Shown here in pieces: positions 25,672-35,032 of a DNA stretch of 64,000 nucleotides (its first letter is position 1; each line of letters begins with the position of its first letter). The notes beneath the pieces are model-generated. The model was not told the origin of the DNA and made no database searches. It was given only the letters and a program-made list of their open reading frames with translations. The position numbers and the translations under genes were made by a program. This stretch comes from Parapedobacter luteus. Its GTDB lineage: Bacteria > Bacteroidota > Bacteroidia > Sphingobacteriales > Sphingobacteriaceae. The DNA lies in assembly GCF_900168055.1 (NCBI RefSeq), contig NZ_FUYS01000007.1:1-64000 (forward strand), given 5' to 3'.

Positions 25672-25707
25672 ACAAAGTTACGAAAAATAACGTTCGATGC
25701 AGATTTA

Positions 25708-27819
25708 CTAAAAGAACCTCGCTCGGTTGTCCTCAATATCAGCTTTATCTTGCAGCGCACGGAACGCTAGCGACCAGGTGCGCTGAGCCAGCGACTGTGT
25801 CATTTGGCGCTTTTGAGCACTCAAATCAGTCGGAGCAGCTGGATTGACAAATCCGGTGACCTCAACAATATACACCCCTTGGGAGCCTCTTATGGGTTTG
25901 GAAGGCTGCTTAGGTTGTAATCCAAAGACGGTACCAACAACGGCATTTTCCTGCGCTACTCCTGGTATTACTGGGTTTGCGAATACAATGTTCTCCGCCA
26001 GCGTAGGTGTCTTACCTAATTTCTGGCCAATTTGAGCAAGGCTAGTGGCGCCGTTGGCAGCTTCCGTTGCTTGGGCGATCAGCTTCTTGGCTTTTACCCG
26101 GTTGCGTACTACGCTTTCGATATCGCTTTTGACAGCCTCCAGCGGCAATTGGCCCTTCTTGTGAATATCAGTGACCCGCGCGACGATATATTTTGTGTCA
26201 GATTCGTACACTTTGTCCGTAACATCGCCCTTGTCAGCCTCAAATGCCCAACGAACAAGCTCACGGGGTACTTCAGTGCCGCTCAACATCGTTTCCATCG
26301 CCGTGATATCATTGGCCTTCAATACGGATAGCCCTTGCTGTGTAGCGGTCTCCTGAAAATTGTTTGAACGGAGCGCTCCGAAAAATTGGTTAGCTTTACT
26401 ATAAGCGGCATCCATCGTCTCCCGGCCACTATTGATTTGTTTGTCAATGATGGCGGCTTTCACCACACGGGATGAGCCTATTTGGTCCTCTACTTTGATG
26501 ATATGGATGCCGAATTGAGACGTAGCTATGACAACGTCTCCTTTGCGAGCATCAAAAGCGGCGTTTTCAAAAGCAGGGACCATCTGTCCCCGTCCAAACG
26601 TGCCGAGTTCCCCGCCGTTAATTTTGCTTCCTTCGTCAACGCTGAACTGTACCGCCAATGCAGCAAAGCTCTCGCCTTTTTCAATGAGTCCTTTAATGGA
26701 GTCTGCCTTCGCTTTTGCGCGGTCCGTTCCGCCCTCTGTAGCCGGGTTAAGCAGAATGTGGCTGGCTTTTACCGAATCAGGGCCAACCTTCGTCTCCACT
26801 ATTTTGGCAATTTCAAACCGGCCGTTGGAAAGTACGGGGCCAACTACGGTGCCCAACGGTGCATTAAACACCAATGTATCTAGTGCAGGCGTGAATTCGC
26901 CTTGTTTACGAAAGATGTATGGATATTTGGTGTCTGAATTGACTGCAGCGAACAAGGAATCTGTAGTGGATTCGGCGAGTTGCGCTTTCAACTCGTCGAT
27001 GGTTGTTCGTACCCGTGCGGTATCCTGTGCAGTTGGACTTGCATCGAAGACAACAAATTCAAGGCTACGGGTTTCTTCAGGGTTCTTAAATACACCTTTG
27101 TTTTCGTTGTAATATTCCTTATAATCTTGCTCAGTAACGGTTACGGCGCTGTCCGCTACACTGTCGTAGTCCAAAAGCACATACTCAAAATTAGCCAACT
27201 TGTTTCGTTGATTGTACTCTTCAGTAGCTTCCAGTGAAGTTATATAAATGCTGTTGTTTATCAGGTTGGTATACTTAGCACTTAACCGTTCGTCAATGAC
27301 ATTTTGCAATAAAGCCTCCCATTGACCGTGAGCCTCGTGGCCTTGCGGAAGTGTACCTACCTGAGAAATGAAGGAGGTAAGTTGAGCGCGGTCGAATTGC
27401 CCGGTCTGCGGGTTTCGGAAAGCTTGCTGGATTTGCATAGCTGGATTGTCGCCCTGTACAAGGTCATTCAATTCAGTCCGTCCTACAGCAAGTCCGATTC
27501 GTTCCACCTCACGCTTCAATAACTCGCGATTAAGGTATTGGCCCCATACCTGTTGTACGGCCCATGATCTCATCTGCGGACTCAGTGTACCTCCTCCCAT
27601 TTGTTGACGAAACATCTCTGAGGTCTGGTCTACTTGCGCATTGAATTCATTAATGTCGATAGATTCACCATTAATACTGCCAACTTGGTTTTGATGGCGC
27701 GCCCAAAATGGTGTCCCATAGTTAATTACGTCTCCCAACAAAAACGCAAAAATCGCGAAACCGATAAAAACAACGATAATCACTCCCGCACGGTTGCGCA
27801 AATAATTCATTAATCCCAT
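25708..27819 (-). CDS. PpiD/SurA-like periplasmic peptidyl-prolyl isomerase
   Basis: A 703-residue protein anchored by one N-terminal transmembrane helix (about residues 12-34), with a large periplasmic part. A SurA_N-3-like chaperone region follows. A parvulin (PpiC) domain is around residues 345-445, with VKASHILLNPA and GGELGTFGRGQMVPAFENAAFDARKGDVV, and a second degenerate parvulin-like region lies near the C-terminus. It should assist folding of outer-membrane and secreted proteins at the inner-membrane face. It is next to lptC and an outer-membrane protein gene, a conserved envelope cluster. Confidence 0.92.
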   Translation of the reverse strand: MGLMNYLRNRAGVIIVVFIGFAIFAFLLGDVINYGTPFWARHQNQVGSINGESIDINEFNAQVDQTSEMFRQQMGGGTLSPQMRSWAVQQVWGQYLNRELLKREVERIGLAVGRTELNDLVQGDNPAMQIQQAFRNPQTGQFDRAQLTSFISQVGTLPQGHEAHGQWEALLQNVIDERLSAKYTNLINNSIYITSLEATEEYNQRNKLANFEYVLLDYDSVADSAVTVTEQDYKEYYNENKGVFKNPEETRSLEFVVFDASPTAQDTARVRTTIDELKAQLAESTTDSLFAAVNSDTKYPYIFRKQGEFTPALDTLVFNAPLGTVVGPVLSNGRFEIAKIVETKVGPDSVKASHILLNPATEGGTDRAKAKADSIKGLIEKGESFAALAVQFSVDEGSKINGGELGTFGRGQMVPAFENAAFDARKGDVVIATSQFGIHIIKVEDQIGSSRVVKAAIIDKQINSGRETMDAAYSKANQFFGALRSNNFQETATQQGLSVLKANDITAMETMLSGTEVPRELVRWAFEADKGDVTDKVYESDTKYIVARVTDIHKKGQLPLEAVKSDIESVVRNRVKAKKLIAQATEAANGATSLAQIGQKLGKTPTLAENIVFANPVIPGVAQENAVVGTVFGLQPKQPSKPIRGSQGVYIVEVTGFVNPAAPTDLSAQKRQMTQSLAQRTWSLAFRALQDKADIEDNRARFF

Positions 27820-27997
27820 AGCCTGTATAAAACTGTTTCTGTTAAGCTGTTATTTATTATGTCAAATCTTGTTTTCAGGTGGTTGTCCCCCGCCTTTTTC
27901 AAAATGAGGCGCAAGATACGATTTTTATCAAAAAAAGAATAAAAACTTCAATAAATCATCTCATTCGCAGCTGTTAAGGGATTTGGAGCACTGGTCG

Positions 27998-28585
27998 TTA
28001 CCGAAATGTTGGACCCTGCCCTTCCTCAAATATGTACAACCCCGTTGAGTTCTGTACCTCGATGTTTTCAAAATTGCCGTCTGATTGAAAAGAAGAACCC
28101 ATGAAGTTTCCGCGCCCGTCCTTGAAATACGCTTCAATGGATACGTGGTTGTAAAATATATTTGCTTTCTGGTCGTAGATGAGTTCCTCTGTTTTAATGA
28201 TTGACCCGTCTGCCCGCGTAATCACGACATTACCCCTGAACTCGGTGAGTTCTTGCACCTCTTTTTGGATGGCATAGTCCGACGTAATACGCTGGGTTTC
28301 TTTGCCGATGTCGTCAAAGAAAATGATGGTTACGCCTTTTTGGAATTCGTAATACGGCTCTTTTACATTGTAGTGTCGCATTTCCGGGGCGGTCATCCTT
28401 GCTTTGACTTTAGCCGAATCACTATAGACGACGGTTACGCCCTGTGATATATCCACCGGTTCCTCGGCTTGAATCGCCGCGATACGATCAACCTCTTTCA
28501 GGTCCGTTTCGCATGAAGTCAATACCGCCGCCACGGTAAGCGTGGCAGCTGCAACATGTAAAATATTATTACTCAACACGTTCAT
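27998..28585 (-). CDS. lptC: LPS export protein LptC
   Basis: A 195-residue lipoprotein-type LptC. The signal ends in LTSC at about residue 25, and the mature part has the beta-jellyroll pattern: VTVVYSDSAKVKARMTAPEMRHY, GVTIIFFDDIGKETQRITSDYAI, VVITRADGSIIKTEELIYDQK. It would pass lipopolysaccharide from LptB2FG to LptA across the periplasm. Bacteroidota LptC commonly has a lipobox rather than a transmembrane anchor. It is co-oriented with the outer-membrane protein gene upstream, 25 bp apart. Confidence 0.9.
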   Translation of the reverse strand: MNVLSNNILHVAAATLTVAAVLTSCETDLKEVDRIAAIQAEEPVDISQGVTVVYSDSAKVKARMTAPEMRHYNVKEPYYEFQKGVTIIFFDDIGKETQRITSDYAIQKEVQELTEFRGNVVITRADGSIIKTEELIYDQKANIFYNHVSIEAYFKDGRGNFMGSSFQSDGNFENIEVQNSTGLYIFEEGQGPTFR

Positions 28586-28609
28586 GATCTGCCATCATGA
28601 GAATTTGTA

Positions 28610-29905
28610 TTAGTCATAACGCCTGCGTTGAAACCAACGCTCATTCAGGGTAAATCCTAAATTAAAATTGATATAGCGTTCGCGCACAAGATTGTTCGAG
28701 AGTGTACCTCGCTGACCCAGCTCAGAAGAAAAGTTGATTTTGTAAAATGCACCTCCAAACAGCGATGGCAAAGGAAAGCCAAAACCTACGGTCAGTGCCA
28801 TCTGCTTGATATCTTGGTTTTCAATGTTGATGTATGACTTATTATATTTAAACCCCAGCCGGTAGTCGATGACATTGAAATAGCTCACAGACGTGATGTC
28901 AGGAGTAATTTGGCCGCCAACAGCGAAGCCATAGCTATCGGAGAGCGCTGGATTATGATCACCGATACGGTAGCTGCTCCATTTTGCGTAATTGACATCT
29001 CCTCCCACCATCCACTTATTGCCTTTAGCGATGCTGAATCCAACGCTATGTTTCATTGGCATGGTGATCCGCTGCTTTTGGCCTTCATACGTATGAATGG
29101 AGTCTAAGGGCAGGTTTTCAAAGTCATCTTCAACGCTCGTAGGCGTACGCGTGATCACGCGTGAGGCTTGGGTGTTCAGCGGCGTGCCAGCCGTACCAGC
29201 GTACCCTACAGTAAGGCTTACGTTATTGCCCAAGAGTTGGAAGTACTGGGCGCCATAGTCAAAACTGAAGCCATTTACATATTGCGTACTGTCTTGTCGT
29301 ACATGTAAAGCGCCTATGTCGTTGGGGAATTCGACCGAATTGATACTTTCCAATGTGCCGAAGATATAAGAGACATTTGCACCGACACTGAAATTGTTGT
29401 TGATAGCGATGCCATACCCCAAGTAGGCTTTTGTCGTGCCACCTGCTCCGGCATATACGGTACGGATGGCCGTGGTGTCAATTGCACCAGGGATTGCATA
29501 GCTAAAGCCAACGTCGGAAAACGGCATGATACCGAAGCTCAGACCACCCGGACGGCCCAGTGGGATACCGAAATTAATGTGGCTTAGCGAAAAATTGTAA
29601 GAGTTCTCAGCGCGTTGGTTCCTGCTTAATTGCGTAATATTGCCAAAGACGCCTACGTCTACAGTAGTAAATTGAAGGGCAGAATACGCGGCAGGATTGG
29701 CGACGTTGATATTTCCATAACCGCTTTGGTAGCGGACGCCAGTAGCGATACCGCCCATGGCACGGGTCTGTGGCAAAAGGTCACCGCGAATTTCTCCCAA
29801 TCCAAATCGAGAATACGGCGAACTGGTGGTTGAGCGCTGCGCATACACCAAGGTAGAGGTCAGGAAAAAAACGGGGAGAATAACAACTTTCAGAATATGA
29901 TGCAT
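28610..29905 (-). CDS. Outer-membrane beta-barrel protein of unknown function
   Basis: About 431 residues from ATG 29905 (MHHILKVVILPVFFLTSTLVYA signal peptide); the longer ORF to 29941 adds a basic extension that is unlikely. The mature chain begins SSPYSRFGLGEIRGD and has many alternating hydrophobic strands with aromatic ends, a TonB-independent porin-like pattern resembling OmpP1/FadL-type barrels. The C-terminus (INFNLGFTLNERWFQRRRYD) is a typical last strand followed by a basic tail. It clusters with lptC and ppiD, which suggests a role in the envelope, but no substrate can be named. Confidence 0.8.
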   Translation of the reverse strand: MHHILKVVILPVFFLTSTLVYAQRSTTSSPYSRFGLGEIRGDLLPQTRAMGGIATGVRYQSGYGNINVANPAAYSALQFTTVDVGVFGNITQLSRNQRAENSYNFSLSHINFGIPLGRPGGLSFGIMPFSDVGFSYAIPGAIDTTAIRTVYAGAGGTTKAYLGYGIAINNNFSVGANVSYIFGTLESINSVEFPNDIGALHVRQDSTQYVNGFSFDYGAQYFQLLGNNVSLTVGYAGTAGTPLNTQASRVITRTPTSVEDDFENLPLDSIHTYEGQKQRITMPMKHSVGFSIAKGNKWMVGGDVNYAKWSSYRIGDHNPALSDSYGFAVGGQITPDITSVSYFNVIDYRLGFKYNKSYINIENQDIKQMALTVGFGFPLPSLFGGAFYKINFSSELGQRGTLSNNLVRERYINFNLGFTLNERWFQRRRYD

Positions 29906-29953
29906 GGTACGATGAGAGTGCTTCGGGATGCGGTGCTGCATAAATAAACTTAG

Positions 29954-30646
29954 TTACGATAGTGCAGTATGAAGGATAGATTCAAAAATGCCTAATCCGT
30001 CCTCATTTCCCAATACGCAATCTGCGGCGCGCTCCGGATGTGGCATCATACCGAATACATTACGTGCCCGGTTGCACACGCCCGCTATGTTGGCTATAGA
30101 ACCATTGGGGTTCGCCGCCTCAGTGATATTGCCGGCAGCATCACAATAACGGAACAATACCTGATCGTTGTCGTTTAACGACTTCAAAGTGTCGGTGTCA
30201 ACGAAATAATTGCCCTCACCATGAGCGACGGGAATTTTATAGGCTCGGTCAAGATCCAATTGTGCCGTAATTAGGGAATTTGATGTTTGTGCCTTCAGGT
30301 AAACATTCTCGCAGATAAACTTCCGTTGTTTGTTGTGCAGCAGTGCACCGGGAACCAGCCCGGCCTCGGCGAGGATCTGGAAGCCATTGCAAATACCTAA
30401 CAGATAACCACCTTTATTGGCATAGGCGATGATTTCCTGCATAATTGGAGAAAAACGCGCTATCGCCCCTGAACGGAGATAATCCCCGTAGGAAAATCCA
30501 CCCGGCAATACAATAAATTCGGCCCCCTGCAAATCATGGTCTTTGTGCCATAGGCGCACCACCTCTTGCCCCATTATGTGTTCTAAAACGTAAATGATAT
30601 CCTCATCGCAGTTAGAACCCGGAAATATAACCACACCGAACTTCAT
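29954..30646 (-). CDS. purQ: Phosphoribosylformylglycinamidine synthase subunit I
   Basis: A 230-residue glutamine amidotransferase subunit of the fourth step in purine synthesis. It supplies ammonia to PurL for converting FGAR to FGAM. The class I triad is visible: the Cys in LGICNGFQIL, then His and Glu in the C-terminal MMPHPERA motif. The start MKFGVVIFPGSNCDED and the FVLPGGFSYGDYLRSG segment are characteristic of PurQ. The existence of a stand-alone PurQ implies the small-PurL plus PurS system elsewhere in the genome. purC is at 53990, not linked to it. Confidence 0.95.
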   Translation of the reverse strand: MKFGVVIFPGSNCDEDIIYVLEHIMGQEVVRLWHKDHDLQGAEFIVLPGGFSYGDYLRSGAIARFSPIMQEIIAYANKGGYLLGICNGFQILAEAGLVPGALLHNKQRKFICENVYLKAQTSNSLITAQLDLDRAYKIPVAHGEGNYFVDTDTLKSLNDNDQVLFRYCDAAGNITEAANPNGSIANIAGVCNRARNVFGMMPHPERAADCVLGNEDGLGIFESILHTALS

Positions 30647-30849
30647 GTGAATATGTTAAATGATACAATCTATAAATAATGCGGTAACTAAGTAATATAC
30701 TGTCTGTTGGTCAAACCTGCGTCCACAGGGTTGCCTATCCGCTGAAAAAGTATGCAAAGCTATCTAATTTTTAGTTGTCACGGGACATCCTTTTTGTTAA
30801 AAAAGGTTAAAACCCTGTTTGTAAATTGGTTAGATTGGATGTAAACAGG

Positions 30850-31830
30850 TCAGAAAAACTGAAAATAAATAATAGTCAGCAATAACAGTGCAAATACGCT
30901 TTCATAAAACCATCGCGTGGTTGCATAATTAAAATAATAGGTCATGTATATGGCTATTGGCGGTACAGCGAGTAGGAAGTGGTTTGCTGCTAGATCTGCA
31001 TTGAGGTAAAAAGAAATAATGGACAGGATAAACATGCAGAATAATAGCTGGAAGGACTTGCGTATATGTACAACGCTTTTGAAGAGATTCTGTCGCAAGG
31101 AAAGAATAAATAATATCATGATGATTACTACGGGAAGCAGCACTAAGTAGTCGTAAATGTCTATGTGTATAGAAGTGGGAAAAGCATAAGTTAATGGAAG
31201 CCAGATTTCGTAGAATGCGTCCATCCGGTCAAACCACAGATACACCACCCCCAATAGGAAATATACGGTAGCAAAACCAATGGGAGGTGCTAACCACTCG
31301 CGCCAATTGAATGGGCGGAAAATGATTAGACTGCACCAGAGCAATAACAACATGATGATGAACGGAAAATAAACCAAACTACCCAGCGCCACAATCATAC
31401 CCAAATCAAACATCAAAGGCTTTATTTCGGTACGCCGATAAATACTGAGTAGTTTGTCAAGCATCCAAATGCTGAGAAAGTTGCAAATTAAAATGGGAGA
31501 CAGTACTAAAAAGGGTAATATCAGGCTGGCAAGTGTCATAAACATCAATGCTGCCAAAAAACTAGGCCGACCTACCAAATTGAAGTGGTTCACCACCTTA
31601 TTGATGAACAGGGCCTGTGCAATAGTAAGCACTAACGTAATGATAACATTCGCTTGGGGCGAGATGTTTTCGGCAGACAGTTTGCCGGTGAAATTACTTA
31701 TTGCCGGCTCAAAGAATACAGGCACTAAGTTCTCCGGTAAGTGCGTAAACACGCCCAGGCATAGGACGAGCCCTACAACCGACAATAAAAATATATTTAA
31801 AGGCGTATATTTCCGAAACTGATTAATCAT
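30850..31830 (-). CDS. DUF6427 family polytopic membrane protein
   Basis: A 326-residue very hydrophobic protein with about ten transmembrane helices and short polar loops. It starts MINQFRKYTPLNIFLLSVVG, a segment typical for the Bacteroidota DUF6427 family, and contains the motif RPFNWREWLAPPIGF in the middle. No transporter or enzyme motif is apparent. Function unknown; it is conserved in the phylum. Confidence 0.75.
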   Translation of the reverse strand: MINQFRKYTPLNIFLLSVVGLVLCLGVFTHLPENLVPVFFEPAISNFTGKLSAENISPQANVIITLVLTIAQALFINKVVNHFNLVGRPSFLAALMFMTLASLILPFLVLSPILICNFLSIWMLDKLLSIYRRTEIKPLMFDLGMIVALGSLVYFPFIIMLLLLWCSLIIFRPFNWREWLAPPIGFATVYFLLGVVYLWFDRMDAFYEIWLPLTYAFPTSIHIDIYDYLVLLPVVIIMILFILSLRQNLFKSVVHIRKSFQLLFCMFILSIISFYLNADLAANHFLLAVPPIAIYMTYYFNYATTRWFYESVFALLLLTIIYFQFF

Positions 31831-31926
31831 ATTGCAAGCGCCACTTCCACGCTACAATAATAAGAAGACGGATTGGATATTTGATGCTGACATTGGATAA
31901 ATAGTCGGCCGCGCCAATTTCTGCAC

Positions 31927-32787
31927 CTAAACAGCAGGTTCAGATTTGAATAGGTCGAGTAGCCGTTTGATGTCGAGCTTGCCGTTTAGGTCGTCGTTCT
32001 CCGAGGTGTCCGCGTCCAGGTCAGCCAAGTCGGACAGCGGGTAGTCCGCAGCGTGATAGCGGTATATCTGCCAAGTGCCTTTATGGTATTCCAATGCTGT
32101 CAGGTTTTCTACCCAGTCGCCGGAGTTGAGGTAAGTGACCGTACCCTTTTCAGTTTCGATTTGTCGGATTTCAGGCTGGTGAATGTGGCCGCAAATGACA
32201 TACTCGTATCCCTTTTCAATAGCCAGTTCGGCGGCCGTTACCTCAAAATCGTTGATGAATTTGACGGCGTTTTTTATGCTGTTTTTTATCCGCTTAGATA
32301 AGCTCATCTTTTCCCTGCCCAGTTTGGTGAGCATCCAGTTGACGAAACTGTTTAGCAAGATGAGGCTATCATATCCGATGGCTCCTAAGCGTGCGAGCCA
32401 TTTGGAATGTTGCATGGTTACATCGAAGATGTCGCCATGGAAAATCCAAGCTCGTTTTTTGCCGATAGGTAGCGAGAGCTTGTTGGTCAACGTGAGCGAA
32501 CCTAACTGGAAGTCCGTAAATTTGCGGAGCATCTCGTCGTGATTACCTGTCAGGTAGGTTACCGGCACTCCTTCGGCTACAAATTTAAGAATTTTCCGAA
32601 CGACCTTCATGTGTGACTCGGGCCAATAGCGTTTGCTGAATTGCCAGACATCGATAATGTCGCCGTTGAGTAGCAGCTGCTTTGGTTTAATGCTTTTGAG
32701 GTAGCGCAAGAGTTCCTTGGCGTGGCAGCCATAAGTGCCGAGGTGTACATCAGACAAGATGACAAGGTCTACATCCCGTTTATTCAT
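31927..32787 (-). CDS. LpxH-like UDP-2,3-diacylglucosamine diphosphatase family protein
   Basis: About 286 residues from ATG 32787 (MNKRDVDLVILSDVHLG); the longer ORF to 32844 would overlap a small upstream ORF and is rejected. Calcineurin-like metal motifs are all visible: SDVHLG, NGDIIDVW, TGNHDE, FHGDIFD and CGHIHQPE. The GDIIDVWQFSKRYWP stretch places it in the LpxH/LpxG-type branch typical of Bacteroidota. A canonical lpxH is at 16643, so this paralog may act on a different lipid or nucleotide diphosphate. The C-terminal 40 residues are acidic. Confidence 0.82.
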   Translation of the reverse strand: MNKRDVDLVILSDVHLGTYGCHAKELLRYLKSIKPKQLLLNGDIIDVWQFSKRYWPESHMKVVRKILKFVAEGVPVTYLTGNHDEMLRKFTDFQLGSLTLTNKLSLPIGKKRAWIFHGDIFDVTMQHSKWLARLGAIGYDSLILLNSFVNWMLTKLGREKMSLSKRIKNSIKNAVKFINDFEVTAAELAIEKGYEYVICGHIHQPEIRQIETEKGTVTYLNSGDWVENLTALEYHKGTWQIYRYHAADYPLSDLADLDADTSENDDLNGKLDIKRLLDLFKSEPAV

Positions 32788-32797
32788 ACGTAGTGTA

Positions 32798-32911
32798 TTA
32801 ACAATCTTCCCTGTCTTCAAACCGTACATCGATGTACTTGGCAAATAAATACAACAATCCGCCTAAGCAAAGGATGGTGGCGCAAATCGTTATTTCCAAC
32901 AGGTATGCCAT
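32798..32911 (-). CDS. 37-residue single-pass membrane protein
   Basis: A small open frame with ATG at 32911 encodes MAYLLEITICATILCLGGLL, then YLFAKYIDVRFEDREDC: one transmembrane helix and an acidic tail. It ends 10 bp before the ATG of the LpxH-like gene, so it would be the first gene of that operon. It is too short for ordinary gene callers. The amino-acid pattern is clearly that of a membrane peptide, but with no comparative data its reality rests on composition and position alone. Confidence 0.45.
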   Translation of the reverse strand: MAYLLEITICATILCLGGLLYLFAKYIDVRFEDREDC

Positions 32912-33004
32912 ATTACCTGCAAAGTAAAGGTGCCGACATTACCTGAATGTTAGTGACGGATTAATTTTATGATTGATTTTCAATAAATTCAATCCCACCG
33001 GACG

Positions 33005-33277
33005 CTAAGGCGCTTGGTTGTTGCTATCATCGCCCGTAGCGTCTTCCCGTTCTACGGTAATTGAGCATTCGCCAATCAATGCGGCGAGCGCACCTATTGC
33101 TGCGAAGAGGGGGGCTACAATAGTGCCTACTACCCCCACGGTGAGCGGAAAGCTCATGATCTCCTTTCCTGCTTTGTCTGAGATGGTAATTTTGCGGATG
33201 TTTCCTTCCGCAATCAGTTCTTTTATCTTTTTAAGCAGATTTTCACCGTTTATCCGAAATGATTCTTTTGATGGCAT
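33005..33277 (-). CDS. DUF4342 domain protein
   Basis: A 90-residue protein with the complete DUF4342 pattern. A charged helical N-terminal half (FRINGENLLKKIKELIAEGN) is followed by a short beta segment KITISDKAGKEIMSFPLTVG, then a hydrophobic VVGTIVAPLFAAIGALAALIG that looks like a membrane-active helix, and ECSITVERED. Function unknown. It is divergent from dinB with about 100 bp between start codons. Confidence 0.85.
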   Translation of the reverse strand: MPSKESFRINGENLLKKIKELIAEGNIRKITISDKAGKEIMSFPLTVGVVGTIVAPLFAAIGALAALIGECSITVEREDATGDDSNNQAP

Positions 33278-33378
33278 ATCCCGCTATTTATATAAGTGTC
33301 GTATCAAATTTAACAAATAATTGGGTGGAAATTCCATCGCGTGTTATAAAATTTGCTACCTTGCCTACACACGGCAAC

Positions 33379-34518
33379 ATGCGAAATATGAGGAGGCAAC
33401 GTAAGATCATTCACGTTGACATGGATGCGTTTTACGCTTCGGTAGAACAGCGCGATTTCCCCGAATATCGGGGGAAACCGCTTATTGTCGGTGGTTTGCC
33501 AGAAGGGCGTGGAGGAGTCGTAGCTACCGCAAGTTATGAAGCGCGCAGCTATGGTGTCCGGTCAGCTATGCCCTCTAAAGTCGCTCAACGCCTTTGTCCG
33601 GATGCGCTGTTTGTTTATCCCCGGTTTGATGCATATAAAGCGGCGTCCCGGCATATTCGTGAAATCTTCCATCGGTATACCGACATTGTCGAACCGCTGT
33701 CATTGGATGAAGCTTATTTGGATGTCACCGATGATAAACAAGGGATAGGATCTGCGCTCGTTATCGCTAAACGGATAAAACAAGCTATCCGGGAAGAGTT
33801 GCAACTGACCGCATCTGCGGGTGTTTCTATCAATAAATTTGTGGCGAAGATTGCGTCAGATATGCAAAAGCCAGATGGCCTTACGTTTATTGGCCCTTCA
33901 AAAATAGAGGCCTTTATGGAAGAATTACCGGTGGAAAGATTTTTCGGTGTGGGCAAGGTCACCGCTGCCAAGATGAAAGCGATGGGGTTCAATATAGGGG
34001 CTGACCTCAAGAAACTTTCTGAAGCCGAGCTGATACGCTACTTCGGCAAACCCGGGCGGTTTTATTATCAGATTGTTCGGGGAATAGATCATCGAGAAGT
34101 GCAGCCCCATCGGGAGGCAAAGTCGGTAAGTGTGGAGGATACTTACCAGCAGGATCTTACGGCTGTCGATGACATGTTGGCTGAATTGGGACGACTCACG
34201 GTTAAGCTGGTCTCCCGCTTACAAGGCGCGCAGTTGAAGGGACGTACGATTACGGTTAAGTTCAAATTCCATGATTTTAGCCTGATGACACGTAGTCACA
34301 CGCTCCAAGAGCCGGTGAATGATGAAGGAAGCCTTTTTCACATCGTGAAGCGCATCATCGGTAAAGTGGATTTACGGGGGCGGAAAATACGCCTGCTTGG
34401 AGTGGGGGTGTCTAATCTTGAGAAACAAGACGGTGCGCGCAGAGAAAAAACAATCGATGCCCAGTTAAAGCTATTCGCTGCCCCTTCTTCAGATGATGCG
34501 CAGCCGTCAGACTTATGA
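33379..34518 (+). CDS. dinB: DNA polymerase IV
   Basis: A 379-residue Y-family translesion polymerase starting MRNMRRQRKIIHVDMDAFYA; the longer ORF to 33259 overlaps the DUF4342 gene and is rejected. Catalytic metal ligands are Asp14 (HVDMDAF) and Asp110-Glu111 (LSLDEAYLD). The steric-gate region ASVEQRD is present, followed by the thumb helix-hairpin-helix (FFGVGKVTAAKMKAMG) and the little-finger domain. No beta-clamp motif is obvious beyond the LKLF-like end (QLKLFA), which fits the family. It bypasses lesions with low fidelity. No clear SOS box is seen. Confidence 0.95.
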   Translation: MRNMRRQRKIIHVDMDAFYASVEQRDFPEYRGKPLIVGGLPEGRGGVVATASYEARSYGVRSAMPSKVAQRLCPDALFVYPRFDAYKAASRHIREIFHRYTDIVEPLSLDEAYLDVTDDKQGIGSALVIAKRIKQAIREELQLTASAGVSINKFVAKIASDMQKPDGLTFIGPSKIEAFMEELPVERFFGVGKVTAAKMKAMGFNIGADLKKLSEAELIRYFGKPGRFYYQIVRGIDHREVQPHREAKSVSVEDTYQQDLTAVDDMLAELGRLTVKLVSRLQGAQLKGRTITVKFKFHDFSLMTRSHTLQEPVNDEGSLFHIVKRIIGKVDLRGRKIRLLGVGVSNLEKQDGARREKTIDAQLKLFAAPSSDDAQPSDL

Positions 34519-34520
34519 TT

Positions 34521-34982
34521 TTAAGCTTGTTGAAGGGCCTGTAAATAGTCCAGCCATATTACTTGCGCCGTATTGATTTTTTTGCGTGCTTCTTCAAGTG
34601 AAAACCACCCAGCTTTATCTATCTCTGGAAATGTACGCATACTGCCCGACTTGGGTGGCCATTCCAAGGCGAAGGTATTGCTTACCACTACCGACGGGTC
34701 AATATCATATTGTCCTGCCCAAGCCATAACGACTTTGCCTCCCTTTTGCTTTACCGCGGGCAATGGAACGGGGCTGTCTATGGCCGGTGCTATGCCTGTT
34801 TCTTCTTCAAATTCGCGCACCGCAGCATGAAACGGTTCCTCATCATCTCCGTATTCTCCTTTCGGTATAGTCCACGCGCCGTCGTCTTTCTTGGCAAAAA
34901 AAGGTCCGCCCGGATGGACCAGAAATACTTGTAATTCCGGTTTATACCGATAGATCAAGAGTCCTGCGCTTCGCTTTCCCAT
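34521..34982 (-). CDS. NUDIX hydrolase
   Basis: About 153 residues from ATG 34982 (MGKRSAGLLIYRY). The Nudix box GEYGDDEEPFHAAVREFEEETG fits Gx5Ex7REUxEExGU, with the metal-binding glutamates in REFEEE. The VFLVHPGGPFFAKKDDGAWTIPKGEY segment is typical of the group related to diadenosine tetraphosphate or ADP-ribose hydrolases with a small N-terminal beta-strand. The ORF start at 35000 is possible. It converges with dinB, ending 3 bp from its stop. Substrate unassigned. Confidence 0.88.
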   Translation of the reverse strand: MGKRSAGLLIYRYKPELQVFLVHPGGPFFAKKDDGAWTIPKGEYGDDEEPFHAAVREFEEETGIAPAIDSPVPLPAVKQKGGKVVMAWAGQYDIDPSVVVSNTFALEWPPKSGSMRTFPEIDKAGWFSLEEARKKINTAQVIWLDYLQALQQA

Positions 34983-35032
34983 TGTGGTCGCATACATCAA
35001 GGTAAGGGCCGCTCAAATTACCGATGCCCTCG

